A program made the position numbers and the translations under genes. Positions 1-10,583 of a stretch of 64,000 nt of DNA are shown in pieces (position 1 is the first letter of the stretch; each line of letters begins with the position of its first letter). The notes beneath the pieces are model-generated. The model searched no databases. It saw only the letters and a program-made list of their open reading frames with translations, and was not told where the DNA came from. The stretch covers positions 28,205,880 to 28,269,879 of the forward strand of contig NC_135551.1 in the NCBI RefSeq assembly GCF_964340395.1, read 5' to 3'. This DNA is from Glandiceps talaboti (Eukaryota; Hemichordata; Enteropneusta; Spengelidae).

Positions 1-1228
1 TCATAGGGTTTAGGACGAAGTGCCATATTAAATGTGGGTTCTAAATCGGGTGGTTCTTCACCCACAGGAGATGAAAGGATAAACTGTTGAAATAAACTTG
101 TAAAAACCAGAAACAGTTCGTTCTTTGCTAACATTTCTCCAACACACACTCTCCTACCAGCTGAAAACGGAAGATAACTATCAGGTTTTGATTTTAGTTT
201 TCCGTCCTCGTCCAAGAATCGTTCTGCAAAATAGAGAAAAAAGAAACACACACTTATTGTTCAACCACAGTTTATTCGTATACTATTTTGGTATACACAT
301 GTATTAATATGGTATTGGTACTGCTGTCAGATCGGGCATATATTTCTGTTCTATATTTCCATATGTAATTTTCTTTCAAACTAATTAAAAAGAAAAGTCT
401 GTGAAGACTCACCAGGATGGAATTCCTGTGGATTTTCCCATTGCCTTTCGTCAGTGTGGAGAGCCAATACGTTGATCCAAACCCAACTATCTTTAGGAAT
501 GTTGTAACCACCTGTTGGATATTCAGGGGGTAGTTGAAAGACCAAAGTTAGCTATGAGGATTAAAATGTGAATGTGAAAAACAGTTGCGTATGCGACGAT
601 AGACAGCGGAGTGATCTATGGTTTATCTGTAGTCTGACAGACAAAACAGAAATTTGGTCATAAACTAACAATGAAAGATAGTATTTAATCCTCAGGCTGA
701 TAGTTCGACTGATATAGATATACATTTGGTGGGAATGCACATTGATTCAGCTAACGATACATGTACGTACCAGGTGACTGAAAACTTATCAACCACTTTT
801 CAAAACGGTGTTTTCATGAAAATCTAGTGTGATTTGATCATGATTACATGTAATTTAAATTTCGTTACGTCAGTGGGAACATGTATTCAAGAATGCTATC
901 AGCAAGACTAGGTATACACTGAATTAAATTAATGTCCCCCTGTCCGGTTATTTCCAAACCAAAATCATTTTTATGATTGATAACCTACCGACTGACGTAT
1001 CGCAAGTTGTACTATGTGGGATGGTGATTGGTACTACAGTCCTAAATCTCAAAACTTCCCGGATGACAGCCTCGCAGTATGGTAAATGACTCTTGTCAGA
1101 TAGCAGAGGAAGACGATTTTGACCTATGACGTCATCAAGTTCATTCTGAACTTTCACCTGTACATCCGGATAATTAACTAGGCATGCAACTGACCAACAA
1201 AGAGCCACGTTGACGGTGTCCAGACCGG
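1..1228 (-). CDS. P450 exons 7-9: I-helix, K-helix and haem-binding region
   Basis: Exon 7 (1228-989) begins within the codon for the Ala of AGLDT, the oxygen-activating I-helix motif, and carries the K-helix EAVIREVLR. Exon 8 (511-413) encodes the [15 protein letters not shown] strand region and ends in PE. Exon 9 (223 to the window edge) completes PERF and carries [14 protein letters not shown] with the axial cysteine. All three exons begin and end in phase 1 where this can be checked. Every catalytic residue expected of a working P450 is present. Intron 7 (512-988) shows nothing recognisable, intron 8 (224-412) likewise. Confidence 0.95.
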
Positions 1229-4200
1229 CTGAAATAAATTTTCACTAAAGTTACAATGATAAATCCAAACTTGAAAGTTGAAAGAATTCTAGATATGTGG
1301 GATTTTCAGTGGGTCCATTAAAGTCAAGATGTGCATTACATACATATTAAATTTTATTTAGGAGCAATTCGGTATTCACACAATGTGACATACATGTAGG
1401 TCTACCTGGTTAAGGTTACGTATGTACCGGGGCCCTGGGGGGGGGGGGGGGTTCCAATAATATGCTATACAGCGCCACCAACGAGTGCAAATAACAGTCA
1501 AGAATCAGAATCACCCCCACCACACACACACGTTTTCAGATATATTGTATATCTCTAGCTTTGTAAAGTTGAAATGCTTGTTTACCTCCGAAAATATCAG
1601 ATACTGACTGTCGAAGATTAACGTCAGTGATTCTGTAAGTCTGCTCAGCCTCTGAGTCGTCCATTTGTTTCTGGGCATATATTATTTCATCCACGAGATC
1701 AGTGACATGTTCTGTACAGTGAAGTGCAAAAAATGAGAACCTGTAGTATTTATTTATATTAATCACGTTTATTTAGTATTGTCCTGGTATTCAAATTAAG
1801 AATATTATGAATACAACACATGCCTCGTCCACACATCTTACACTGTATACATGCTGGTGGATGACCAGCTAAGACCACTTGGGTGAAAATCTTAGTTTTA
1901 AAAAAGTCTGAAATGGTTATGTGCTAGCGCTTCCTACTGTCTATCTAAATGTGTGGATTGGAGCGTAAATTCTCTAGATTCCAGGTAACTTTCCGATCAT
2001 GGTTTTGTTAATGAGCAAGACATGGCCTCCGTCCATGGTTGTAAATGGTAAATATGCAGATAGGTCTTTATTACAACATTTCGGCCTTACACAGAAAGCT
2101 AAGCCTTCTGCAGGATACTTAAAAAGAACAGAAAATCGAAAACAAACTTATTTTAAAACGTCCATTGAAATCTTTTTTGACTTAGACTTAGCGACATCGC
2201 CATAGTGTCGCCACAGATATCGCCATAGAGCCACGGTATCAAGGATGCAGGGGACTTCATTAGAAGGCTAACAATTATTAATGGTTGCAATATGAAACTA
2301 GAACTAATCTAGCTGTTCTGATTTGGTATCCCGAAGAAGGCTTTCTGTGTAAAGCCAAAAAATTGAAATAATGATTTTATCTGAATATGTTACGTCTGTG
2401 AAAGCCGTGTCTTGTTTATCAACATTCCTGCCACATTCAACAAGACCTGTTTTTACGATGTGTCATCATTCTGTACTTGGACTGATACTGGTTTCATATC
2501 TAAATCAATCTTTAGAATTCAGTCTTTATAGCCTACCTCTCTACACCTTGTGGAACAGATATTCCCAAGAAATGTATATGTATAAATTTTTTTCAGAGTT
2601 GACGCTATATATACGAGTATTATTATTGTATCATGTACTAACTACCGTAAATTTAATCATGAATATATACTAGTATATGACTTGTATGGACTATAAGCAA
2701 TCCAAATCACAACATAGTCAGCGTAGACCTGGACAGTTTTAAAATGAGGGCGCTGTCAATGAACCTGCACAAATGAGTGCAGTCATCAAATAAGTTTCTA
2801 ATTGTACATAACGTTGTTCTTAACTTCCATGTGTTGCGTCGCTAACGGTACGATTTCTCTCAACCTCAGACCACTATATATGGTGGTCTGAGTCTCAACA
2901 CAGTGTCTAATCTTGTACTTTATACCATAGACACTACTCCATTATTGTCTATGTTTATACAAAGAACACTTGAAACTTAATGTCACGCACGTTGTCAGAC
3001 GACCGTGACGAATATATTTCGCTCGTTCTTCTCTACTCACCTGGATCAAATTTGTCGACGTGTTGGGTAATTTTCTCCTTAATCAGAGCAAACCACTCAT
3101 CGACCACTTTCATCATGTAACGCAGACCAGAGGTAGGTACATATTGGAATACAGGTATCACATCAGCAAGAAATCCACCCTCTCCCAAAGTGAAGTTGAC
3201 TTCGTGGTTCAGATGCATAACTTGTTTGAATTCTGGATCGTCTAACGCGTACCTGTTTGAAAATAGCAGATATTTACATTTAGAGATAACTCATTGTATT
3301 GGTGAATTGAAAACATTCTAGGTTTACATTTTGTGACAATTCATTTGATCGGTTGGTTGGTTGTGGTTGGTTGGTTGGTTGGTTGGTTGGTTGGTTGGTT
3401 GGTTGAAGAGATCGTGATTTTACATATAGAAGAAGTGATTTGATTGGTAGCAAATCTCTTGATTTTACAATTTCATGTACTGGCAATTCATTTCATTGGT
3501 TGAAAACATCGTAGGTGAACATTTAGTGACAATTCATTTCATTGGTTGAAAACATCGTAGGTGAACATTTAGTGACAATTCATTTCATTGGTTGAAAACA
3601 TCGTAGGTGAACATTTAGTGACAATTCATTTCATTGGTTGAAAACATCGTAGGTGAACATTTAGTGACGATTCATTTCATTGGTTGAAAACATCGTAGGT
3701 GAACATTTAGTGACGATTCATTTCATTGGTTGAAAACATCGTAGGTGAACATTTAGTGACGATTCATTTCATTGGTTGAAAACATCGTAGGTGAACATTT
3801 AGTGACGATTCATTTCATTGGTTGAAAACATCGTAGGTGAACATTTAGTGACAATTCATTTCATTGGTTGAAAACATCGTAGGTGAACATTTAGTGACGA
3901 TTCATTTCATTGGTTGAAAACATCGTAGGTGAACATTTAGTGACGATTCATTTCATTGGTTGAAAACATCGTAGGTGAACATTTAGTGACGATTCATTTC
4001 ATTGGTTGAAAACATTGTAGGTTTACATTTATTTCAATATCGCATGTTTACGTTTAATGATAATTTATATGATCAATTGGTTGGTTGGTTGGTTGGTTGG
4101 TTGGTTGGTTGGTTGGTTGGTTGGTTGGTTGGTTGGTTGCAAACATCGTGCTGTGTACACTTACTGACAATTCATCGCATTGCTTTAAAACATCATAAGT

Positions 4201-7200
4201 ATACATTTAGAGAACAATGCATAGAATTGTTTGACAATACCATAAGTTATAGTGAGTGTGAAAGTCATACTTACTTTCTCCCAAAACACATGGTTGCAAT
4301 AACATTGGCAGCCACTATACGTATTATTGGCAATGGATCGAATGCTTCTGCATTCTTCTCTTCAAATGCTTTGCATAATTTAGGAAATGTGTCTTCTCTC
4401 ACAAGCCTTTCAAGTTTTTCACCATTAGCATAATTCCTGTCAAGAAAATGTAAAAATAATTATCATACGTTATCAAAAATGTAGAAAGTTAGGATAAGTT
4501 TTTAGAAGTTTGTTTGGATAACTTTGGATAACCGAATATGTTTGTTTTGCTTATAGCCAATCAGGAACACTTAAAATCTTGCATCATTTGAAATGCGTTA
4601 TGCGTTAGTTTGTTTGTGGAGTCTTTATATTATTCTCAATTTCAAAATTCTCGTATGGCTTTGCAATTGTAATAAATGTTTCTTGCGAAGAGAAAGATCA
4701 AATTTCAAACAGTATCAGCCACCTTTACTTACTTAATTGACACTATGATAAATTTATTGAAATAATCTCATAACGTGGTAAACTTACTTGATGTTAAATA
4801 CGACACAGAATATACAAGTTAAAATAATTATTTCAATAAATTTATCATAACATTTATTTTAACTTGTATATCCTGTGTCATATTTAGAATCAAGTTTACT
4901 ACTTTATCCCCAATTTGAATCCAGAGTTTAGTCTGAAATACAGATATTGATGTGATTTGCTATATGAAGATTTCCATGGGGGGGGGGGGGGGGGGGGGCG
5001 GACCAAAGAATATTCTTGACACCATCCTATTAGGGAACTTGCGAACCCGCCATGTTGAATATTGCATCATGGGAAATGTGATAATAAATACTAATGAATC
5101 GGTATTGTAAACAATATTGTTACATTGTTTGCAACCACGAATGATCAATTCATAGTTACCCTGACAATTGTAGGAGGTTTTGTATTAGTATTAGTAGCTC
5201 CAGATTAGGTATTACGATAACCACAGATAATCCCATAGTCCTTTGCGTCTGAGCATGCTCAGTCTGGATTGCAATTTCCCTAAGTTATTTCGACTGGAGA
5301 GAATAATAACGTTAGAAAACTGTTCTCATTACAACAAATCGGTTGATATACCTCATAGCCTGATGTACAAGTTTACGGAGATGATTCCATTTTGGCGTAA
5401 ACTCTCCAAGAGTAATACCTTGGTTACCTTCACTGGCGTACTGGACTGAAATAGAAACATTGATATTTTATTTAATTAAATCAAAATACACATTTGTCCA
5501 TAATTTCGGATAGTTTAATAGTTCATACGACGTTATCTTAATACTTCATTCAATCCCTCGATAGGGTTTTACTAAATTTATGACAGTAAGTTCTCCACCA
5601 TTGATTGCCATAGAGTTGTTTTGGACAGTTATTTTAACTAGATGAAGTAAAAAAACGTATCACGTGACGACTTTAGAAAATTTTAAGATTGACGCTTCTA
5701 GTCCGAATACTTTCCCATTGTTTGCCCTACCGTCGGGTATGTCAACTCAACAATATTTTGAGTTAAACGAAAACTTAGAAAAAACCCGTGGAAAATGAAT
5801 GATATTGTTGCTGGTGACACTTTTCTGTCTGCTGGGGACGATGATCACGGTATTGGGGTTGGCATTTTGCTCTGAGTAGGGGGAGATTACCACGGCATTA
5901 ATGCTAGTGACACTTCGCTCTAGTAGGGGACGATGACCACAAGAATCGTCCGCCTGGGAATTACTGGTGACATTTTTCTCTGGTTTTGGGCTTTGGTCAC
6001 AAGCATCATCTACTATTGTTTTCATTGCTATTATCTTGAATAATACTCACGTGAAAAGATAGAAGCAAATCTGCCAGCAAAATCATTTTGTTTCTTGATA
6101 AGTGCTTCCTTGACAAGTTCGATGTTATTCAGGACAATAAACGGGCGACCCCCTAACTTCAGCGTAAAAATATCACCATATTTCTTGGTCAAATCATTCA
6201 GTAAAAAGGGGAAAGTATCTTTATGTTTCATCATCACTGTAGAGAAAAAGTTGGGAAATTTGCTTCCAATTAAACACAAAATTAATATAATCTCATGGCT
6301 GTAGTTTTGTATGGTTAGTAACTCATTATGAGAAACGATCGAAGCCCCTTCAAACCCATCACAAATCCAACACGTCATGTTACTATGTAATATTTGTGAG
6401 TAAAATCTAGTTAGTTTTTTCTTCATTCAGATGCGTCCACTAGTCCTTTTTCCTTCGCCTGTGTATGGTTTTGTGTCGGGTGATACTACAATTGAAATCA
6501 AGCAGGTAAACTAATATAAACACAAACCCAAACTATTTTTGTTGTATATGGTAGATATATACAAATTGGTGATAGCGATGTCCTGGATATGTGGATGTAA
6601 TCTCAAACCACTCAATATTTCTCATCGACGTCCATTGGTAGTTTTTAACATGATGCAACGATTGTTTTAGCTAAGTTTGTATCTATCTCTGTATGCCTAT
6701 AGTTTGATTTCATAGTATTATATCAACAATAGTTTTAGTTTGTGTCTATCTTAGTTTGCCTATAGTCTGATTTCCATAGTAGTATATCAACAATAGTTTT
6801 AGTTTGTGTCTATCTTAGTTTGCCTATAGTTTGATTTCATAGTATTATATCAACAATAGTTTTAGTTTGTGTCTATCTTAGTTTGCCTATAGTCTGATTT
6901 CCATAGTAGTATATCAACAATAGTTTTAGTTTGTGTCTATCTTAGTTTGCCTATAGTCTGATTTCCATAGTAGTATATCACCAATAGTTTTAGTTTGTGT
7001 CTATCTTAGTTTGCCTATAGCTTGATTTCCATAGTAGTATATCACCAATAGTTTTAGTTTATGTCTATCTTAGTTTGCCTATAGCTTGATTTCCATAGTA
7101 GTATATCAACAATAGTTTTAGTTTGTGTCTATCTTAGTTTGCCTATAGCGTGATTTCCATAGTAGTATATCAACAATAGTTTTAGTTTGTGTCTATCTTA

Positions 7201-7595
7201 GTTTGCCTATAGTCTGATTTCCATAGTAGTATATCAACAACAGTTTTAGTTTGTGTCTATCTTAGTTTGCCTATAGTCTGATTTCCATAGTAGTATATCA
7301 ACAATAGTTTTAGTAGTAGTAATAGCTAATACATTCAAACACAATCAATACGATTTCTCAGTGACGATCGATTTCGTGAATTCTTCTATCGCTATGTACC
7401 CGGTATTATCTTGTACTTACGTGGGATGTGACCAACAAAGGGAGATCCTCTAGGCCCAGGTGGGAATCCTGGTGGATGACGCATGCTCAGTAAACCTGCC
7501 ACAACCAAATAGGTGAGCAGAAATATGAGCAAGTATACAGCGGCACCAGATAGGCTAAGTTCAGTAACGGCGGTGGACAGCATTCTTAATAACAC
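1..7595 (-). CDS. Cytochrome P450, clan 2 (CYP17/CYP1-like), nine exons, C-terminus cut by window edge
   Basis: Microsomal haem-thiolate monooxygenase. Reading the minus strand, I joined exons 7595-7421, 6236-6051, 5445-5352, 4436-4275, 3252-3041, 1711-1586, 1228-989, 511-413 and 223-1. All junctions are GT-AG, phases match, and about 505 codons are open. Seen: hydrophobic N-terminal anchor (about residues 17-37), proline hinge [10 protein letters not shown] (41-50), I-helix AGLDT (319-323), K-helix ExxR (EVLR, 376-379), PERF (431-434), and haem loop [10 protein letters not shown] with Cys458. P450s are about 500-520 aa, so only a few C-terminal residues should be missing. Phrases such as [17 protein letters not shown] and the GYNIPKD stretch resemble CYP17 more than CYP2, but CYP1 and other clan-2 families share much of this. 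Substrate cannot be read from the sequence. Upstream it faces the KCC gene head to head. Confidence 0.95.
1437..1451. repeat. Poly-G tract in P450 intron 6
   Basis: Fifteen consecutive G on the plus strand, in an otherwise AT-rich intron. A simple mononucleotide run; length is prone to sequencing and slippage error. Confidence 0.95.
1586..5445 (-). CDS. P450 exons 3-6: central helical region
   Basis: Exon 3 (5445-5352) encodes the C-helix region with WNHLRKLV. Exon 4 (4436-4275) encodes [12 protein letters not shown] through MCFGRK. Exon 5 (3252-3041) encodes [17 protein letters not shown] through DKFDPG, covering the F-G region. Exon 6 (1711-1586) encodes [16 protein letters not shown] through the conserved SDIFG that leads into the I-helix. 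Junction phases are 1, 2, 2, 1, 1 in order. The intron between exons 5 and 4 holds the 46-bp minisatellite, and that between exons 4 and 3 a hairpin element. Introns 3 and 4 are about 0.9-1.0 kb. Confidence 0.93.
3350..3404. repeat. (GGTT)n microsatellite, left margin of the 46-bp array
   Basis: About 13 copies of GGTT with one interruption (ttgtgg). It follows a diverged copy of the 46-bp unit that starts near 3300, so it sits at the left flank of the minisatellite. Lies in P450 intron 4. Confidence 0.95.
3484..4035. repeat. 46-bp minisatellite, about 12 copies, in P450 intron 4
   Basis: The unit runs from caattcatttcattggttg through aacatttagtga and repeats every 46 bp (for example 3484 and 3530). 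Copies are nearly identical; the chief variation is a/g at the start of the unit (gacaattc versus gacgattc), which groups neighbouring copies. Outer copies decay into flanking sequence. The unit contains CATTGGTTG, a plausible seed for the GGTT tracts on either side. Confidence 0.96.
4079..4138. repeat. (GGTT)n microsatellite, right margin of the 46-bp array
   Basis: About 15 uninterrupted GGTT units, preceded by a diverged 46-bp unit ending gatcaattgg. It mirrors the tract at 3350-3404, also in P450 intron 4, just upstream (in genomic order) of exon 4. Confidence 0.95.
4745..4905. mobile_element. Hairpin (MITE-like) element in P450 intron 3
   Basis: An arm of about 50 bp beginning gtaaacttacttgat (4778) and ending near 4827 is repeated in inverted form at about 4855-4901 with a few mismatches. 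A second, nested inverted pair joins gataaatttattgaaataa (4747-4765) to 4828-4846. No coding capacity. The shape fits a miniature inverted-repeat transposon; I could not define a target-site duplication. Confidence 0.75.
4978..4998. repeat. Poly-G tract in P450 intron 3
   Basis: Twenty-one consecutive G on the plus strand, followed by cggacc. Lies just after the hairpin element. Confidence 0.95.
6051..7595 (-). CDS. P450 exons 1-2: membrane anchor, hinge and substrate-recognition N-terminus
   Basis: Exon 1 (7595-7421) starts at the first ATG of the open frame; a second Met five codons in could also serve. It encodes a hydrophobic anchor, then the Pro-rich hinge and GHIP, and ends CAC-ATC-CCA-C before gtaagt. 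Exon 2 (6236-6051) resumes after ctacag to give [11 protein letters not shown], then [18 protein letters not shown] and NDFAGR, a typical CYP1/CYP17 N-terminal block. The 1.2-kb intron between them is largely occupied by a 64-bp tandem array. Confidence 0.93.
6661..7320. repeat. 64-bp tandem array, about 10 copies, in P450 intron 1
   Basis: The unit begins atagttttagtttgtgtcta, contains TTAGTTTGCCTATAG and ends near tatatcaaca, with a 64-bp period (for example 6729 and 6793). Copies differ by a few bases (caacaatag/caccaatag; tagtctg/tagcttg). The first copy (about 6661-6725) is the most diverged. The same unit occurs singly, in both orientations, in KCC intron 23 (48390-48690). Confidence 0.95.
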
Positions 7596-8238
7596 TTCAC
7601 GTGTACCTTTCTTCTACTACGTCGTGCTCTGTTTAGTGTATGGATATAATTTTCAGAGCCTGCAACCAAATAGTTGAATCAAGTATTTCAATAAATGTGT
7701 ATAACGACTGGATACTGTAGATTTATGACTTCTTAGTGGGAAAGTCAAACGCACAGATTCGAACACCCTTTTGAAGAAATTACAGACACTTAAAATGCCC
7801 CGTCTGTCGGCAAACTATGATTAAATCTCTTCTGCACGCGGTACGTATAGACATGTCATTTTCAGTGCTCAACAACATTAGATATGATACCTAATATGGA
7901 CAGTCAAAATTGAGACTATATTTCATCATTCAAGTGACCGCTTTGTTTAATCAATACAATGAAATAGTCCATTCACCTTTGTCCACCGTGACACTCTATG
8001 ACCATATATGGTTGGCCTACATACATTATCAATATGAGCAAGGATAGCTTGTTACCACGCATAGTGACGTCATGCTATGTCAGTGGCAGCAGAACACACA
8101 CTTTGCTTTGTAGTCTTCCAAATTTGATAAAGCTATTATACTATGTCAAGCTTTGATAATGACGTCAATGCAACTGGCTCTTTTAGTGTCTGACATTGAA
8201 ATTAAACAATATGCGCATGCGACATTTTATTATGAAGT

Positions 8239-8239
8239 T

Positions 8240-8318
<79 letters not shown>

Positions 8319-8322
8319 TGTA
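8239..8322. repeat. (TTTA)n microsatellite
   Basis: About 21 near-perfect tetranucleotide units, ending in tatgtattgg. Open frames across it (repeating Y-L-F-I) are artefacts of the repeat. Confidence 0.97.
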
Positions 8323-8378
8323 TTGGCATCTACTACCAAGGCCACTAGAACATGTCACACAGAGGCACACAAATACAC

Positions 8379-8575
8379 ATGTATGTATGTATGTATGTAT
8401 GTATGTATGTATGTATGTATGTATGTATGTATGTATGTATGTATGTATGTGCGCGTGTGTGCGTGCATGCATGCATGCGTGTGTGTGTGTATGTATGTAT
8501 GTATGTATGTATGTATGTATGTATGTGTGTATGTATGTATGTATGTATGTGTGTGTATGTGTATGTGTGTGTACG
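8379..8575. repeat. (ATGT)n/(GT)n compound microsatellite
   Basis: Two blocks of ATGT units (8379-8450 and about 8489-8550) separated by a GT/GCAT-rich stretch (8451-8488), followed by a GT-rich tail. Reads as M-Y-V-C repeats in open frames, which is not evidence of coding. Confidence 0.97.
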
Positions 8576-9237
8576 GTGTGTGTAAGCTTAAATTCATTTA
8601 CAATATACTCATGCTTGCGAGAAATATATATGTGTATGTATTGAATATCATGGCTGTCACAGGTGATTCTTAGTTTGTTCTGAATAAAATCGATCTCATG
8701 TATGCTATCATGAAATGATAAGAATCAGGTAACAAGTATGCTGACTTCTTTGTACAATCCCTGCTTTGTGGCACAGGTAAAACACACGTGTACCTAGCGC
8801 CTCTGAGGAGGCTGTGGACCTTGGCGTCGGAGTCGTCTTTAAAGTACGGCATTCGTGCCACGCTTTCACTGAATCAGTTATCACTCCCCTTTTCAGAAGC
8901 CTGATATAGGGCTGAACAACATAACACGTGGTATCTTCTTGGAGCGGGTGGTTTTGGAACAGTTCAACAGAAATACGCACATATATACATTTCGACGTAT
9001 GCGTAAACTTTTGACATGTACATTATCACATCAAACATACCCGTAGCTATATATAGACTTCTCTGTATACGTACCATTGTCATAACCATGGCAGTGGACA
9101 GTTATATGGTGAGACCAATAGGTTCGACTTACGATGACAATTGGTTGTTTATAAACTGGCACTTTTCAGTGACCTCGAGTGACAGAGGCTATGGCGTGAC
9201 GTTACAACAATGTCATAGAAGTGCAAGGGTCAAGCTT

Positions 9238-9268
9238 TTATTTATTTATTTATTTATTTATTTATTTT
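9238..9268. repeat. Short (TTTA)n microsatellite
   Basis: About eight TTTA units following caagc, a second, shorter copy of the same tetranucleotide found at 8239-8322. Confidence 0.95.
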
Positions 9269-10373
9269 TGTATCCCGGGACGGTGACTGCAAAAGCGCGA
9301 AGCTTGAGTCGACATGCAGACATAAAAGACAGACTGTTCCCGCGCCGATATGTCTTCAGACACGTGTACGTGTTTGTTGTCTGAGGTCCAATTACATGTA
9401 ATTATTCACAGGAAATCTTTCTTTTTCTTGTATTAAAGGATGAACATGCAAACAGATATCTAGAAAAAATGTATAACATACTATATACATGAATGCTAAG
9501 GTGATATACAAAGAATGGACGTATGAGGCTAATATATAATTTGATTCAAGTTTGTATGTAAAACTCGAATACTTGGTCCGGGTCCTTTGTCGGTTGTAAC
9601 CGTCACTTTTGTATGATGTTGACTTGTTAGCGTTGTTGGACTTGTGTATTGGTATTGAAAGTTTTATCACTGGCGTATTTTTGTACATTGTATAGCGAAC
9701 GTATATATGTCAGCATTATTAGTCACATAACTTAAACTAAATTGCTGTCGTGACACCAATTACCTTCATAGGCATAGTTCTGTCGTCGCAAGTGACGACA
9801 CAAACAAAACATCCTTCAGATCGTACATACAAATAATTCAGTCGATGGCTTGGAAATGACTTCGTTGCCAGCTTGAGTATTCGATCCGGTACACTCGCAG
9901 CGAAATATTTTCCCCATCTTTCTATCCAGTACCCTATATAATTTACATGCAAAATAAACGCACTAGTAGATCCACAATGGTTTTGTTGAATTGAAATCAT
10001 TATTTTCTGTTAGAAGAAAATAGATTTTGATAGCATAGCGTTTCGATCCGATTTTTGATGCTGCCCTTATCAAAGTAGTGCTAGCGATATCTCCGGCGAA
10101 AGTAGTATCTGTCAAAGTACGATAAAAAGAAAAGACACACTATTAGTCAACAGTGAGGGCGCTCGCATTACCCATGTGAAGATTGACATCAGATTGACAT
10201 AAACTTTAGAGATTTCACAAATACAACAATATTTACCCCATGAGTATTTAGCCAGTTATACCATAAACCCCAAAGAAGTAACCTTTTATACTTGATGAGT
10301 TCCATTTTCTTCTTTCAAAAGCACTCTAAACATTTCATACGATGGTATTTGAACATACGTAGTCAGCTTTATC

Positions 10374-10583
10374 ATGTCTAAATATTATGCGAACGAGGCT
10401 ATGCAGTTTCCTGCGGATCTAGTTGCAGACACTACTCTTTCGATTGGAGCCTACGTGCGAGAGCTGCTAAAGTTTCTCGAACAGTCAAAACAATCGCAAT
10501 CAAGAGTGCATGTTTTGATGTACACACCTACAAAACAGCCACGTAATGTCGTCATCGCGATTTCAAGTTCTCAGAGCGACTGA
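10374..10583 (+). other. Possible upstream ORF overlapping the KCC start
   Basis: A 69-codon open frame in a different frame from KCC begins 172 bases before the KCC ATG and ends 38 bases inside its coding region. The product resembles nothing I know. If the transcript starts upstream of 10374, this frame would overlap the main start codon and could reduce its use; if transcription starts later it is meaningless. No independent support. Confidence 0.3.

Larger units (their letters stand above)
7596..10545. other. Intergenic region between divergent P450 and KCC genes
   Basis: It must hold both promoters and the KCC 5' UTR, but I could not identify a convincing TATA box or start site. The middle is dominated by microsatellites (8239-8575). 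Open frames here come from the repeats or are isolated and unlike known proteins. Sequence from about 9700 to 10545 has more CpG than the surrounding introns, which fits a promoter-proximal region; this was judged by eye, not computed. Confidence 0.7.

Noticed and set aside
3484-4035. Regularly spaced repeats resembling a CRISPR array
   Set aside because: The full 46-bp unit repeats head to tail with no unique spacers, within a spliced animal gene; it is a minisatellite.
8153-8673. Long open frames of repeating Y-L-F-I and M-Y-V-C residues
   Set aside because: They are translations of TTTA and ATGT microsatellites in several frames at once; no start context, domain or conservation.
8708-10000. 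Several 80-120 codon frames in the intergenic region
   Set aside because: No recognisable domains, no splice partners and no family resemblance; likely chance frames.
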